From Mycolicibacterium peregrinum (GTDB lineage Bacteria > Actinomycetota > Actinomycetes > Mycobacteriales > Mycobacteriaceae): a stretch of DNA of 64,000 nt. The translations under genes were made by a program, and so were the position numbers. Within the stretch, counting starts at the first letter, position 1, and every line of letters starts with the position of its first letter. Positions 52,497 through 61,544 of the stretch are shown piece after piece. Location of the stretch: assembly GCF_002102345.1 (NCBI RefSeq), contig NZ_LQPP01000015.1:279418-343417 (forward strand). Reading direction: 5' to 3'. A model generated the notes under the pieces. It was not told the DNA's origin. It saw nothing but the letters and a program-made list of their open reading frames with translations, and did no database searches.

Positions 52497-53291
52497 TCAG
52501 ATGATGCCCAATCCCCTGACTACCTGCAGCAATCCGATCATCACGAAGATGCCTATCATCACCTGGCGCCGGTTGGCCAGCGCCCAGTCGTGGACCGGCT
52601 GCAGGACAGCCTGGGTTCGTGCCGGGGCGATCAGATGGCTGATGACGGCGACCTCGAAAACGGCGAACATCGCGACGACGAACAAGACGACGGCGATGAT
52701 CTGCGTGCCCGTCGACGCCCCGGAGGACACGACGGTGGTCGCCACGAAAAGGACCAGCGGAAACCCTGGTATGAACCCGAGACCACACACCAACGCGACC
52801 CACAGGGCACCGCTGTCCCAGGCTCGTTGAAGACGGCGGAACAGGCGACGAATCGCGGAGTCGCCTTCCGCCGCTTCCCCCACACCGGCGACCGGCGACG
52901 AGATCTGGCCCGTCCCCTCGGATTCCGGCGCCTCGCTCGACACGCCACCGGCCGGTGTCGGTACCTGCGCTCGCTGCCGCACCCAGAAACGAACTGCGAT
53001 CAGCAGCGCCACCGATAACACCAGCACACCCATACCGAGCTGGATGTGCCGGGCCGCGGCGGTGGCGGTGGCGGTCGGAGTCTGGGGGCTGAACATCGGT
53101 GCACGCTGCAACAGCACCACCGGCACCAACAGCGCTGGAATATTCGTTGTCAGGCATCCGATCCAGCACACGAGCAGGTTCTGTACCGGCCGTGGACGGG
53201 AGATCACCAGAAGGATGAGGGCCAGGAGGGCGGGATTGAATGCCATCAGAATCGCCATCCCGAGTAATGAGCCCCACACGGCGGGGAACAT
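52497..53291 (-). CDS. Gap/SfLAP-family lipid-addressing membrane protein, copy 1
   Basis: A 264-residue polytopic protein of the GPL-addressing (Gap)/sulfolipid-addressing family. It has about six helices, the conserved LLVISRPRPVQNLL near residues 27-40, FWVRQRAQVP before a long variable cytoplasmic loop, and AWDSGALWVALVCGLGFIPG. Gap in M. smegmatis is required for GPL transport to the surface. ATG 53291 has AGCAGGT upstream, in an AT-rich stretch. It lies on the opposite strand between two glycosyltransferase genes. Confidence 0.87.
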   Translation of the reverse strand: MFPAVWGSLLGMAILMAFNPALLALILLVISRPRPVQNLLVCWIGCLTTNIPALLVPVVLLQRAPMFSPQTPTATATAAARHIQLGMGVLVLSVALLIAVRFWVRQRAQVPTPAGGVSSEAPESEGTGQISSPVAGVGEAAEGDSAIRRLFRRLQRAWDSGALWVALVCGLGFIPGFPLVLFVATTVVSSGASTGTQIIAVVLFVVAMFAVFEVAVISHLIAPARTQAVLQPVHDWALANRRQVMIGIFVMIGLLQVVRGLGII

Positions 53292-53564
53292 TACCTGCTA
53301 GTTAATTATTTTTTGGGCCTTTGGCAACCTGGTCGATCTTGGTCACGTGACCTCGGCCCGTACGTCAGGCGTTCCGACAAAAGACGGGCTCTGGCACGGA
53401 CCGCCGCCGCACTGCGGTTGCGTGGGGGCAGCGGTCGAAACTTCCGTATTCTCTTCCGAATTCAGCTGCTCCGTTTTGGAACAGAACTGACGGGTGATGG
53501 GGATAATGACCGATGACTTCGGGCTGCTCACAGGCGCGACAACTGAAAGGCTACAGGCTCCGCG
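53292..53564. promoter_or_regulatory. Divergent promoter region between gap-like 1 and the second glycosyltransferase
   Basis: These 273 bp separate two outward-facing genes. A perfect 12-bp palindrome GGTCACGTGACC lies at 53341-53352. An AT-rich tract at 53300-53316 (TTAATTATTTTTT) is the probable promoter side for the gap-like gene. Ten bases of the palindrome recur near 57,966-57,975 over the TylF-type gene start. A helix-turn-helix regulator site is plausible; no coding sequence is evident. Confidence 0.45.
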
Positions 53565-54845
53565 ATGAAATTTGTGCTGGCTTTTTATGGGACGCGTGGT
53601 GATGTAGAGCCTGCAGTTGCGGTCGGTCGCGAGCTGGTGCGGCGCGGTCACGAAGTGCGTATGGCCGTCTCGCCCGACCTGGTTGAATTCGTTTCCGCGG
53701 CCGGACCGGAGGCCATCGCGTGCGGACCGGACGTGCGGGTGTGGCAAGACCTGAACCGGGATTTCTGGGCGCGCTTCTTGCGCAAGTTCTGGAGGAACTT
53801 CTGGCGGGTCCGGGATCTGGCCGGTTTGCTGCGTGAGGAATGGCATCTCTTCGACCAATACTGGCAGGACGTCAGCAAGACACTGACGTCTCTGGTGGAC
53901 GGGGCGGATGTGCTCTTTACCGGGGTGATCGGCGAGGAGGCTGCCGGCAACGTCGCGGAGGGTTGCGGAATTCCGCTGGCGATGTTGCATGTGTTCCCGA
54001 TGCGGCCCAACGGGCAGCTCGTCCCGGCGCTACCGGCTCCGTTGGCTCGCACGATGATGAAGGCGTCGGAGTGGCTGAGCTGGCCCATGATGAAAAGGCT
54101 GGAGGACCCGCAGCGTCGCGAACTTGGCCTGCCCAAGGCAACCGGTCCCTCTGCGTGGAGAGTTGCCGCACGCGGCTCATTGGAGCTCCAGGCCTACGAC
54201 GAGATCTTCTTTCCCGGGCTGGCGGAGGAATGGGCGGAATGGAATGGGCAGCGGCCCTTCGTCGGTGCGTTGACGATGGAGTTGCCGACCGACACCGACG
54301 ACGAGGTCGCCGACTGGATCGCCGCGGGAACCCCGCCGATCTGCTTCGGTTTCGGCAGCATGCCGGTGGACTCCGGCGCCGAGACGCTGGCCATGATCAG
54401 TGCTGCTTGTGTCGAGTTGGGCGAGCGGGCATTGGTGTGCGCCGGCGCGAGTGACTTCAGCGACGCCCCCCATTCCGATCACGTCAAGGTGGTCGGCACC
54501 ATGAACTATGCCGCTGCCTTTCCTGCCTGCCGGGCGGTCGTGCACCACGGCGGTGCGGGCACCACCGCTGCAGGATTGCGCGCCGGGGCTCCCACCTTGA
54601 TTCTTTCGACGGACCTGGATCAGACCCTGTGGGGGGCTCGGATCAAACGACTGAAAGTGGGTACCGCTCGGCGTCTTTCGGCCACTACCCAGAAGACGTT
54701 GGTCGCGGACCTGCGTACCGTCCTCGAGCCGGAGTATTCGGCTCGCGCCCGCGAGGTCGCCACTCGCATGACCAAACCCGCCGAAAGCGTGGCGACCACC
54801 GCCGACCTGTTGGAAAAGCTCGGTCGCCTCAAGCGTGCCGGCTGA
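53565..54845 (+). CDS. GPL-type glycosyltransferase, second copy
   Basis: A 426-residue GT-B enzyme starting MKFVLAFYGTRGDVEPAVAVGREL. The donor site is VHHGGAGTTAAGLRAG (326-341), followed by APTLILSTDLDQTLWGARIKRLKVGTARR. It shares this donor loop with the third copy rather than the first, so both probably use the same kind of nucleotide sugar. It faces away from the gap-like gene. Its 3' end is 97 bp before the next methyltransferase start used here. Confidence 0.9.
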   Translation: MKFVLAFYGTRGDVEPAVAVGRELVRRGHEVRMAVSPDLVEFVSAAGPEAIACGPDVRVWQDLNRDFWARFLRKFWRNFWRVRDLAGLLREEWHLFDQYWQDVSKTLTSLVDGADVLFTGVIGEEAAGNVAEGCGIPLAMLHVFPMRPNGQLVPALPAPLARTMMKASEWLSWPMMKRLEDPQRRELGLPKATGPSAWRVAARGSLELQAYDEIFFPGLAEEWAEWNGQRPFVGALTMELPTDTDDEVADWIAAGTPPICFGFGSMPVDSGAETLAMISAACVELGERALVCAGASDFSDAPHSDHVKVVGTMNYAAAFPACRAVVHHGGAGTTAAGLRAGAPTLILSTDLDQTLWGARIKRLKVGTARRLSATTQKTLVADLRTVLEPEYSARAREVATRMTKPAESVATTADLLEKLGRLKRAG

Positions 54846-54942
54846 TCGTCCCGACGGGGCACATCGGCGCCGCACGGTGAAAGCCCTTTTGGTACGCCGC
54901 AATCGCGGTGACTTTACGACTTCTGGCCGGATCACGACCGCG

Positions 54943-55731
54943 ATGACCCATGATGTCTGGGTGGAAAGCAGAACCTCCGACATCGCGAACATGCCCCGGG
55001 GTGGGCCGGACGCGTCCTGGCTGGACCGGCGATTGCAGACCGACCGGCTGGAGTACCTGGATCGCGATGACGTCGATGATCTGAAACGCAAGGTCATGGA
55101 TTCTCTGGACCGTGCCGGAGGGCGGCGGCGGATCGGTATCCACGAGAAGTGCGCCCGGATGGTGCTTCGCGAGGTGGCCGAGGTGCCTTCGCCGAAGATC
55201 CTCGAACTCGGTGCGGGGCTCGGCGGGCTGTCGCGCAAGCTGTTGGAGATGCACCCCTCGGCGCAGCTGACGGTCACCGACCTCGAGCCGACGTTTGTGG
55301 CGGGCATGGAGGCCGGAGATCTCGGAAGTCATCCGCGCGCCGTCGTCCGGCAGATGGATGCCACCGAGATCGACGCTCCGGAAGGCTATTACGACCTGGC
55401 GGTGTTTGCGTTGTCGTTGCATCATCTGACCCCCGAACTCGCTGTCCAGGTGTTTGCGGCGGGTACCCGGGCGGCGAAGAAGCTGCTGATAGTCGACCTC
55501 CCCAGACCACCCGCCCCTTTGCACGTTCTGCTGTTGGCGGTGGTGCTACCGCTGGTCAAGGTTTCGCCGCTGCAACACGACGGATTCATCAGCTCCCTGC
55601 GCGCCTACAGTCCGGCGGCGTTGCGTGCGCTGGGCCAGCACGCTGACCCGTCGATCACCGTCGAGTTCCGGAATCGGCGAGGGCTGGGTCCGACGGTGGC
55701 GGTGGCCAGCCGGTCCCGGCACGGTGGCTGA
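54943..55731 (+). CDS. Class I SAM-dependent methyltransferase
   Basis: About 262 residues with the SAM-binding motif I ILELGAGLGGLSRKLLEMHP, motif II acidic end TVTDLEP, and FALSLHHLTPE. The N-terminal 60 residues are charged and helical. Start choice is uncertain: ATG 54943 is used, but in-frame GTG codons at 54877 and 54835 (the latter overlapping the glycosyltransferase stop) are possible. Between a glycosyltransferase and a gap-like gene it is a candidate sugar O-methyltransferase; methylated deoxysugars are a hallmark of GPLs. Confidence 0.8.
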   Translation: MTHDVWVESRTSDIANMPRGGPDASWLDRRLQTDRLEYLDRDDVDDLKRKVMDSLDRAGGRRRIGIHEKCARMVLREVAEVPSPKILELGAGLGGLSRKLLEMHPSAQLTVTDLEPTFVAGMEAGDLGSHPRAVVRQMDATEIDAPEGYYDLAVFALSLHHLTPELAVQVFAAGTRAAKKLLIVDLPRPPAPLHVLLLAVVLPLVKVSPLQHDGFISSLRAYSPAALRALGQHADPSITVEFRNRRGLGPTVAVASRSRHGG

Positions 55732-55775
55732 CGGAGTCGATCGAACTTTCGTAACCCGTCGGGTGGTGACCTTGC

Positions 55776-56612
55776 TCAGATGGTGTTCAACCCCTTGGCA
55801 ATCAGCATGATGCCGGCCAATATGCACATGGCCACCAAGATTTTTCGATGGTGAGCCCACGCCCAGTCATGCAGCCGTTGCAGGACAGCTTCGGTTTTCG
55901 TGGGAGCGGCCAGGTAGCTGACGAGGACGATCTCGACAACGGCCAGCATGCCGACGATGAATGCGATCGCGGCGGTGATCTGCGTGCCGACCGCCGCTCC
56001 GGAGACGACGACGATCGCGAGTAGGAACAGAGCCACGTCGGGTGGGGCCCCGGCAAATGAGAAGCCGATCACGAACGAGACCCACAGGGCTCCGCTCTCC
56101 CAGGCATCGTGGCCGCGCCGCAGCAGGCGCCGGAAAAAGGACGTGCCGCCTTCCGGTTGTTCTTTCGCGCGGGCGAGGAGTCGTGAGACCGGCGTCGACG
56201 TGTCGGTGTCGAGGACCATGGTCGACGCACCGCCATCCGTGGCCGGTAGCTTTGCCCGCTGACGCACCCAGAAGTGCACCGTCAGCACCGTGGCAGTCGT
56301 CAGCGCGACCGCACCCATGCCGATCTGGATATAACCGCCGGTCGAACTCTTGGCCCAGGATTCCGCGGTCGACTTGAACATCGGCGTCGCGTGCAGCAGC
56401 GTCAGCGGAACGATCAGCGTAGGAATGCATGCAGCCATACAGCCGGCGCCGAACATCAGCAGGTTCTGCACGGGTCGCGGCCGGGAGATCACGAGAAGGG
56501 TGATCCCGATGCGCATGGGATCGAGGCCAACCAAAATTCCTAGCGCCAGCACCGATCCCCACACGGTCGAAACACTACCCGGTTGCTCCTGCCGGTCCGA
56601 TTCTTTTCGCAC
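55776..56612 (-). CDS. Gap/SfLAP-family lipid-addressing membrane protein, copy 2
   Basis: About 278 residues, same family and layout as the gap-like protein at 52,497-53,291: LLVISRPRPVQNLL, HFWVRQRAKLP, AWESGALWVSFVIGFSFAG and six helices. The central cytoplasmic loop differs. GTG 56612 is chosen for an AGGA 8 nt upstream; TTG 56669 and GTG 56564 are alternatives. It is convergent with the preceding methyltransferase and divergent from the next one. The two gap-like proteins may form a hetero-oligomer or serve different lipids. Confidence 0.85.
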   Translation of the reverse strand: MRKESDRQEQPGSVSTVWGSVLALGILVGLDPMRIGITLLVISRPRPVQNLLMFGAGCMAACIPTLIVPLTLLHATPMFKSTAESWAKSSTGGYIQIGMGAVALTTATVLTVHFWVRQRAKLPATDGGASTMVLDTDTSTPVSRLLARAKEQPEGGTSFFRRLLRRGHDAWESGALWVSFVIGFSFAGAPPDVALFLLAIVVVSGAAVGTQITAAIAFIVGMLAVVEIVLVSYLAAPTKTEAVLQRLHDWAWAHHRKILVAMCILAGIMLIAKGLNTI

Positions 56613-56771
56613 TGACGGTGTCCTGGGCGATGCTTTCCCGGCACGCCAAAGTCGGTTTGCCAGCACCAACTTGGCTCATACGCAGGCCCGCCGGCATGCC
56701 GGTTTCTGCCCGGCGGCACACTACGGACGATATGCTCTCGCGGTGGCGTGGAGTTCTCTGAGGATGGCCGA

Positions 56772-57752
56772 GTGACCGCGATAACCAGAGATTGCCGGTT
56801 ATGCGGATCCACAGGCCCCCATCCGGCGATTGACGTTCGCGAGATGATGTTCGGCACTCGGGAACAATTTGAATATTTCTGCTGCGCTACGTGCGATACC
56901 TTGCAGATCGACAAGGAGCTTGAGGGCGAAGACCTCATGCGTCACTACCCGTCGAACTACTACTCGCACAGCGCGTCAGCGCAACCGGGCGCGTTTCGAT
57001 GGCTGGTCACCCAGCATGACGAGTACAAGCTGCGCGGCGGCAATCGCATTGTCGGTGCATTCATGAAGTCGCGGCTGACCGAGGGGCTCTTCCGTGTGCT
57101 CCTCGGAGGCGACGTCGTCAGAATGCTCGCTCAATTGGCCGTGGAGCACGACGCGCGCATTCTGGACGTCGGTTGCGGCACCGGGGGGCTGCTGGACCGT
57201 CTGACCAGAATTGGATTCAACAACTTGGCCGGTGCGGACCCGTTCATCGAGGCCGACGGCCGATCTTCTGAAGGTGTGCCGCTGATGAAGGCAGATCTGC
57301 GCGATGTCGACGGCAAATACGACCTCATCATGTTCAATCATTCGCTCGAACACGTTCCCGACCCGGTCGAGACCCTCAAGGTGGCGTACGGCAAGCTCGC
57401 CGCCGGAGGCATGTGCCTGGCTCGTGTGCCCACGACTTCATCGGAAGCGTGGCGCACCTACCGGGCGGATTGGGTGCAGGCCGATGCACCGCGGCACATG
57501 GTCATACCCTCGCGGCAGGGAATGGCCGTGGCGGCCGAACGGGCTGGAATGCGAGTGGTCCGGACGTTCGATGACTCGAATTTGGGCCAGTTCCTCGGCA
57601 GTGAAGCCTATCGACGTGATGTCCCGGTGACCGATCCGAAGATACTGCGGATGTTCGGACCCAAGCAGCTGTGGGCGTGGGAAAAACGCGCACAATTGCT
57701 CAACCGACAGGGACGGGGCGACCAGACGGGATTCGTCCTGCAGGCGATCTGA
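56772..57752 (+). CDS. Class I SAM-dependent methyltransferase with N-terminal cysteine motif
   Basis: A 326-residue protein. The N-terminus carries a probable zinc-binding set of cysteines (CRLCGS at about 8-13 and CCATCD near 37-42), as in sugar C-/O-methyltransferases of the Methyltransf_13/11/14 type. Motif I is ILDVGCGTGGLLDRL, and LIMFNHSLEHVPDPVETLK is the following strand-helix. GTG 56772 is chosen for an AGGA 8 nt upstream; GTG 56748 is possible. A cysteine-rich front end hints at nucleotide-sugar substrates, but O-methylation of a lipid-linked sugar is equally possible. Confidence 0.82.
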   Translation: MTAITRDCRLCGSTGPHPAIDVREMMFGTREQFEYFCCATCDTLQIDKELEGEDLMRHYPSNYYSHSASAQPGAFRWLVTQHDEYKLRGGNRIVGAFMKSRLTEGLFRVLLGGDVVRMLAQLAVEHDARILDVGCGTGGLLDRLTRIGFNNLAGADPFIEADGRSSEGVPLMKADLRDVDGKYDLIMFNHSLEHVPDPVETLKVAYGKLAAGGMCLARVPTTSSEAWRTYRADWVQADAPRHMVIPSRQGMAVAAERAGMRVVRTFDDSNLGQFLGSEAYRRDVPVTDPKILRMFGPKQLWAWEKRAQLLNRQGRGDQTGFVLQAI

Positions 57753-57969
57753 GGTCTCGGACGAGCGGGGGGCAGCCGGCCACCGGAAATCTTTTCTCTC
57801 ACAGTCGATCTTGCGATTCGGGCTCGGTTTGGCCCGCTGCTCGTCCGTTGCCGTGCCATCGTGCGGGTCAATTTCCCCGTGCTCAATCAGCAAACCGATC
57901 CGGGTAGTGCCGGCTCGAGGCTAGAGTCACTCGCATTTACTGGAATACGAGCTGGGGGCCCAATTTCAC

Positions 57970-58809
57970 GTGACCGACCACGATGTTCGATCGCTGTACC
58001 TCGATCTGATCCGAGGCAACCTCACGAGGTACGGGATGCCGGAACGGATGCCCGCCGAGTGGACGCTCAGGCGACGGCTCTACTTCAAGACCCTCAATCG
58101 CATGATGGTTCGCGGTGGGGCGCATCGACTTGCCCGCGCGACTCCGAACGAGAATCGCAGCACCCTCGTCCAGCACAAGCGGGATTTGGGCATCGATTGG
58201 CCGGCGGAGGCCGAGACGATGATCGGAATGCAGCGACTGACCAGTCTTCAGCAGTGTGTCGAGACTGTACTCGCGGAGGACATCCCCGGCGACCTGATCG
58301 AATGTGGTGTGTGGCGGGGCGGGGCCTGCATCCTGATGCGTGCCGTACTGGCCGCCTATGGGGATCAGTCACGAACCGTCTGGGTGGCGGACTCGTTCCA
58401 GGGCCTGCCACCTGCCGACCCCGACAACTACATCGCCGACAAGGGGCTCAGGACGCAGAGCCTGGCCGGCATACTGGGCGTGTCCGAAACTGAGGTGAGA
58501 GCGAACTTCGAGCGCTACGGACTGATGGACGACCAGGTCCGCTTCCTGCCCGGTTGGTTCAAGGACACCCTGAAAGACGCGCCGATCGATCGCATTGCGG
58601 TGCTGCGGATCGACGGCGATCTGTACGAATCCACGATCCAGGCACTCGATGCGCTCTACCCGCGGCTGTCCCCGAAGGGCTTCTGCATCATCGACGACTA
58701 TCACGATCTCGAACCATGTCGGCAAGCCGTCACCGACTACCGTGCCGAGCACGGGATCACCGCCGAGATCGTCGATATCGACGGGACTGCTGTGCTCTGG
58801 CGTAAATAG
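57970..58809 (+). CDS. TylF-type macrocin O-methyltransferase
   Basis: A 279-residue member of the TylF family that O-methylates deoxysugars. Characteristic segments are GDLIECGVWRGGACILMRAVL, VADSFQGLPPAD and the metal/catalytic acidic residues in LRIDGDLYESTIQALDALYPRLSPKGFCIIDDYHD. GTG 57970 is the start, overlapped by a TCACGTGACC palindrome half. In M. smegmatis and M. avium, TylF-like enzymes methylate rhamnose or fucose of GPLs. It is the best-supported sugar methyltransferase in the cluster. Confidence 0.9.
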   Translation: MTDHDVRSLYLDLIRGNLTRYGMPERMPAEWTLRRRLYFKTLNRMMVRGGAHRLARATPNENRSTLVQHKRDLGIDWPAEAETMIGMQRLTSLQQCVETVLAEDIPGDLIECGVWRGGACILMRAVLAAYGDQSRTVWVADSFQGLPPADPDNYIADKGLRTQSLAGILGVSETEVRANFERYGLMDDQVRFLPGWFKDTLKDAPIDRIAVLRIDGDLYESTIQALDALYPRLSPKGFCIIDDYHDLEPCRQAVTDYRAEHGITAEIVDIDGTAVLWRK

Positions 58810-58848
58810 CGAAAGGCGTTGGAGGGACGTGAGAGGCCAGAATCTGCA

Positions 58849-60114
58849 ATGAAGATTGTCCTGGCAAGCTACGGAACCCGCGGTGACATCGAGCCGTGTG
58901 TCGCCGTGGGCCGTGAGCTGCAACGACGCGGACACGACGTGCACATGGCTGTCCCGCCCGACCTCGTCGGCTTTGCCGAGGCGGCCGGGCCGGCAGCGAT
59001 CCCGTATGGGCCGGATCTGCAGGCGGTGCTGGATGCGCACCGCGACTTCTGGACCCACTTCTTCCGGAACTTCTGGAAGGTCCGCGAGATGATCAGGTTG
59101 CGACGGGAAGTGGTGGCGCCGTTCCATCAGTGCTGGAAGGACATCATTGCCACTTTGACGTCGCTCGCCGAAGACGCCGACCTGCTGTTCACCGGGGTGA
59201 ATTTCGAGGATGCCGCGGGCAACGTCGCTGAGTACTACGACATTCCATTGGCCACATTGCACCTGTTCCCGCTTCGCGCCAATGGCCAGTTCGTACCGTT
59301 CCTGCCGGGGCGGCTGGGCCGAACGGCGATGCGAGTGTCCGAATGGATTGCCTGGCGCAATGCCAGGACAGTCGAGGGCATACAGCGAGGCGAACTGGCG
59401 TTGCCGAAGGCCACCTCGCCCTCGCCCTGGCGGCTCACCGAACGCGGTTGCCTGGAGATCCAGGGGTACGACGAAGCCTGCTTTCCCGGGTTGGCCGACG
59501 AATGGGCGCAGTGGTCCGGTCAACGCCCCTTCGTCGGTGCCCTGACGATGAATCTGCCAGGCGATTCAGACGAAGAGGTCGCCAGGTGGATCGCGGCGGG
59601 GCCACCACCGATATTCTTCGGCTTCGGCAGCTTGCCGATGGAATCGGGCGCGAAAACAATCGCGATGATCGACTCGGCCTGCGCACAGCTCGGAGAGCGG
59701 GCGCTGGTGTGTGCGGCCGGAACCGACCTGAGCGACCTTCCTCGGTCCGAGCACGTCAAGATCGTCGGCACGATGAACTTCGCGACGGCTTTTCCCGGTT
59801 GTCGCGCGGTTGTGCACCATGGCGGGTTGGGCACCACCGCCGCGGGTCTGCGCGCGGGGGTTCCCACGTTGATCCTGTCGACCGATCTCGATCAGACGCT
59901 GTGGGGGCGCCGGGTCAAAGTGTTGAAAGTGGGTACAGCCCGGCGCTTTTCGGCCACGACGGAGAAGAGCCTGGTTGCCGACCTCCGCACGATCCTCGAG
60001 CCGCAATATGCCGCCCGAGCGCGCGAGGTCGCCACCCAGATGACCCAGCCTGCCGAAAGTATCGCGACCGCGGCAGATCTCGTGGAGAAACTTGCCGGGG
60101 CCGGCCGGCTGTGA
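58849..60114 (+). CDS. GPL-type glycosyltransferase, third copy
   Basis: A 421-residue GT-B enzyme starting MKIVLASYGTRGDIEPCVAVGREL. The donor site VHHGGLGTTAAGLRAG is followed by VPTLILSTDLDQTLWGRRVKVLKVGTARR. Its N-terminal acceptor half resembles the first copy while its donor loop resembles the second. ATG 58849 is 39 bp after the TylF-type gene, so the pair is probably co-transcribed. It is convergent with the P450 gene. Confidence 0.9.
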   Translation: MKIVLASYGTRGDIEPCVAVGRELQRRGHDVHMAVPPDLVGFAEAAGPAAIPYGPDLQAVLDAHRDFWTHFFRNFWKVREMIRLRREVVAPFHQCWKDIIATLTSLAEDADLLFTGVNFEDAAGNVAEYYDIPLATLHLFPLRANGQFVPFLPGRLGRTAMRVSEWIAWRNARTVEGIQRGELALPKATSPSPWRLTERGCLEIQGYDEACFPGLADEWAQWSGQRPFVGALTMNLPGDSDEEVARWIAAGPPPIFFGFGSLPMESGAKTIAMIDSACAQLGERALVCAAGTDLSDLPRSEHVKIVGTMNFATAFPGCRAVVHHGGLGTTAAGLRAGVPTLILSTDLDQTLWGRRVKVLKVGTARRFSATTEKSLVADLRTILEPQYAARAREVATQMTQPAESIATAADLVEKLAGAGRL

Positions 60115-60140
60115 CACAGCTCTGATCGGAGCTTTCCGCG

Positions 60141-61544
60141 TTACTCCGGCGAGTCGCGTGAACCGTGAGCGCTGGCGGGGCAATGTTGTGGCGTTGCGGC
60201 CTGCGATGGCGGCCCGGCATCTCGGATCGCGCGGACATGGATCATCCCGCCACGATGCGGAACGAACGTGACGTGCTTCGCCCGCTGCTTTTCGTCAGCC
60301 GCCGTAGTGGTGCTCAATTCGACCCGGCGCAGGATCTCACGGAGAACGAGCCGTATCTCGACCATGGCGAAGGTGGCACCGAGGCAGCGGCGGTTTCCGC
60401 CACCGAAAGGCAGCCAGGTGGTGGGGCTGAGGGAGGCGTCGAGCATTCGATCCGGGTCGAATCGATCCGGATCGGGGTACACCTCGGCGCTCGCGTGCAC
60501 CAGCCCGATGGCCGGGTCGACCATGATGCCTGCCGGCAACCGATAGCCACCGATCTCGGTCGGCTCCTTGAGAACCCGGCCGGAGCTGAACAGCACCGGA
60601 CGGATCCGCAACGTCTCCTTGACCACGGCGTCGAGGTACTCGTCGCCGGACGGGTCGCCAGCTGCGCTGGCATCAGCGGCCCGCACCGCCTTGGCCAGGG
60701 CCTCCGGATGGCGGGTCAGCCGTTCCAACGCCCAGGACAGGGCCGTCGCGGTGGTTTCGTGCCCGGCCGCAATCGCGGTCAGGAGCTGGTCGCGCAGTTC
60801 GCTGTCGGACATGGTGCGACCGTCGTCGTCGGTGGCGCGCACCAACATGGCCAGCACGTCGGTACGGTGCGCAAGGTCGGGGTCGGCACGCCGGTCGGCG
60901 ATCTCGGCGTAGAGCAGGGCGTCGGCCTCCTCGAACCGCCGGCCGACGCCTCGCCACGGGCGATGACGCCGCAGGCTCGGTTTCGTAATCGCCGGTGTTT
61001 CCCAGGGTTTCATGTAGAGCAACCGCGGCACCACCCTGCGCAGCGCGGCCAGTCGCGCGGGGTCGCTGGCTCCGATGACCGTTCGCAGGATCACCTCGAG
61101 CGTGATCTCCGTCGTCATGGGTGCCACCGGGAAGCTCTTTCCGACCGGCCACCCGGCGACGTTCTCTGCGGCGATCTCGACCATCTGAGCGGCCTGCTGC
61201 GCAACGGCGTCGCGATGAAATGCCGGCATGGTCAGGCGGCGCAGGGAGTGGTGCGCGTCCTCGTCGAGCACAAACAGCGAGCTCTCACCGAGGAGGCCGC
61301 GGAAGAACCAATGTGCTTCGCCGGAATGAAAGACCCGAGGGTCACCGGCGTACACCGTCTTGATGTCGGCAGGGTCAGCGAGGTAGACGACGGTGCCGGA
61401 CAACGGAATACGCAGCCGGAACATGTTCCCGTAGCGGCGCTGGCACGCGCGCAGGAAGCGTAGACCGAAGCTTGCCATCAACGTGGACTGCACCACCATG
61501 GGAAGTGGAGGGCCGGGCGGCAGTTCGGTTTTCGCGGCAGTCAC
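60141..61544 (-). CDS. Cytochrome P450 monooxygenase
   Basis: A 467-residue P450 with all key motifs: I-helix AGHETT (260-265), ExxR ETLR (310-313) and haem loop FGGGNRRCLGA with ligand Cys387. No membrane anchor is evident. GTG 61544 has AGGGA upstream. The family is probably near mycobacterial CYP135/138-type enzymes, but I cannot assign it. It is divergent from mbtH-mps1 across a 656-bp region. It may hydroxylate the fatty acyl chain or peptide of the lipopeptide; P450s are not a usual part of GPL loci. Confidence 0.9.
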   Translation of the reverse strand: MTAAKTELPPGPPLPMVVQSTLMASFGLRFLRACQRRYGNMFRLRIPLSGTVVYLADPADIKTVYAGDPRVFHSGEAHWFFRGLLGESSLFVLDEDAHHSLRRLTMPAFHRDAVAQQAAQMVEIAAENVAGWPVGKSFPVAPMTTEITLEVILRTVIGASDPARLAALRRVVPRLLYMKPWETPAITKPSLRRHRPWRGVGRRFEEADALLYAEIADRRADPDLAHRTDVLAMLVRATDDDGRTMSDSELRDQLLTAIAAGHETTATALSWALERLTRHPEALAKAVRAADASAAGDPSGDEYLDAVVKETLRIRPVLFSSGRVLKEPTEIGGYRLPAGIMVDPAIGLVHASAEVYPDPDRFDPDRMLDASLSPTTWLPFGGGNRRCLGATFAMVEIRLVLREILRRVELSTTTAADEKQRAKHVTFVPHRGGMIHVRAIRDAGPPSQAATPQHCPASAHGSRDSPE

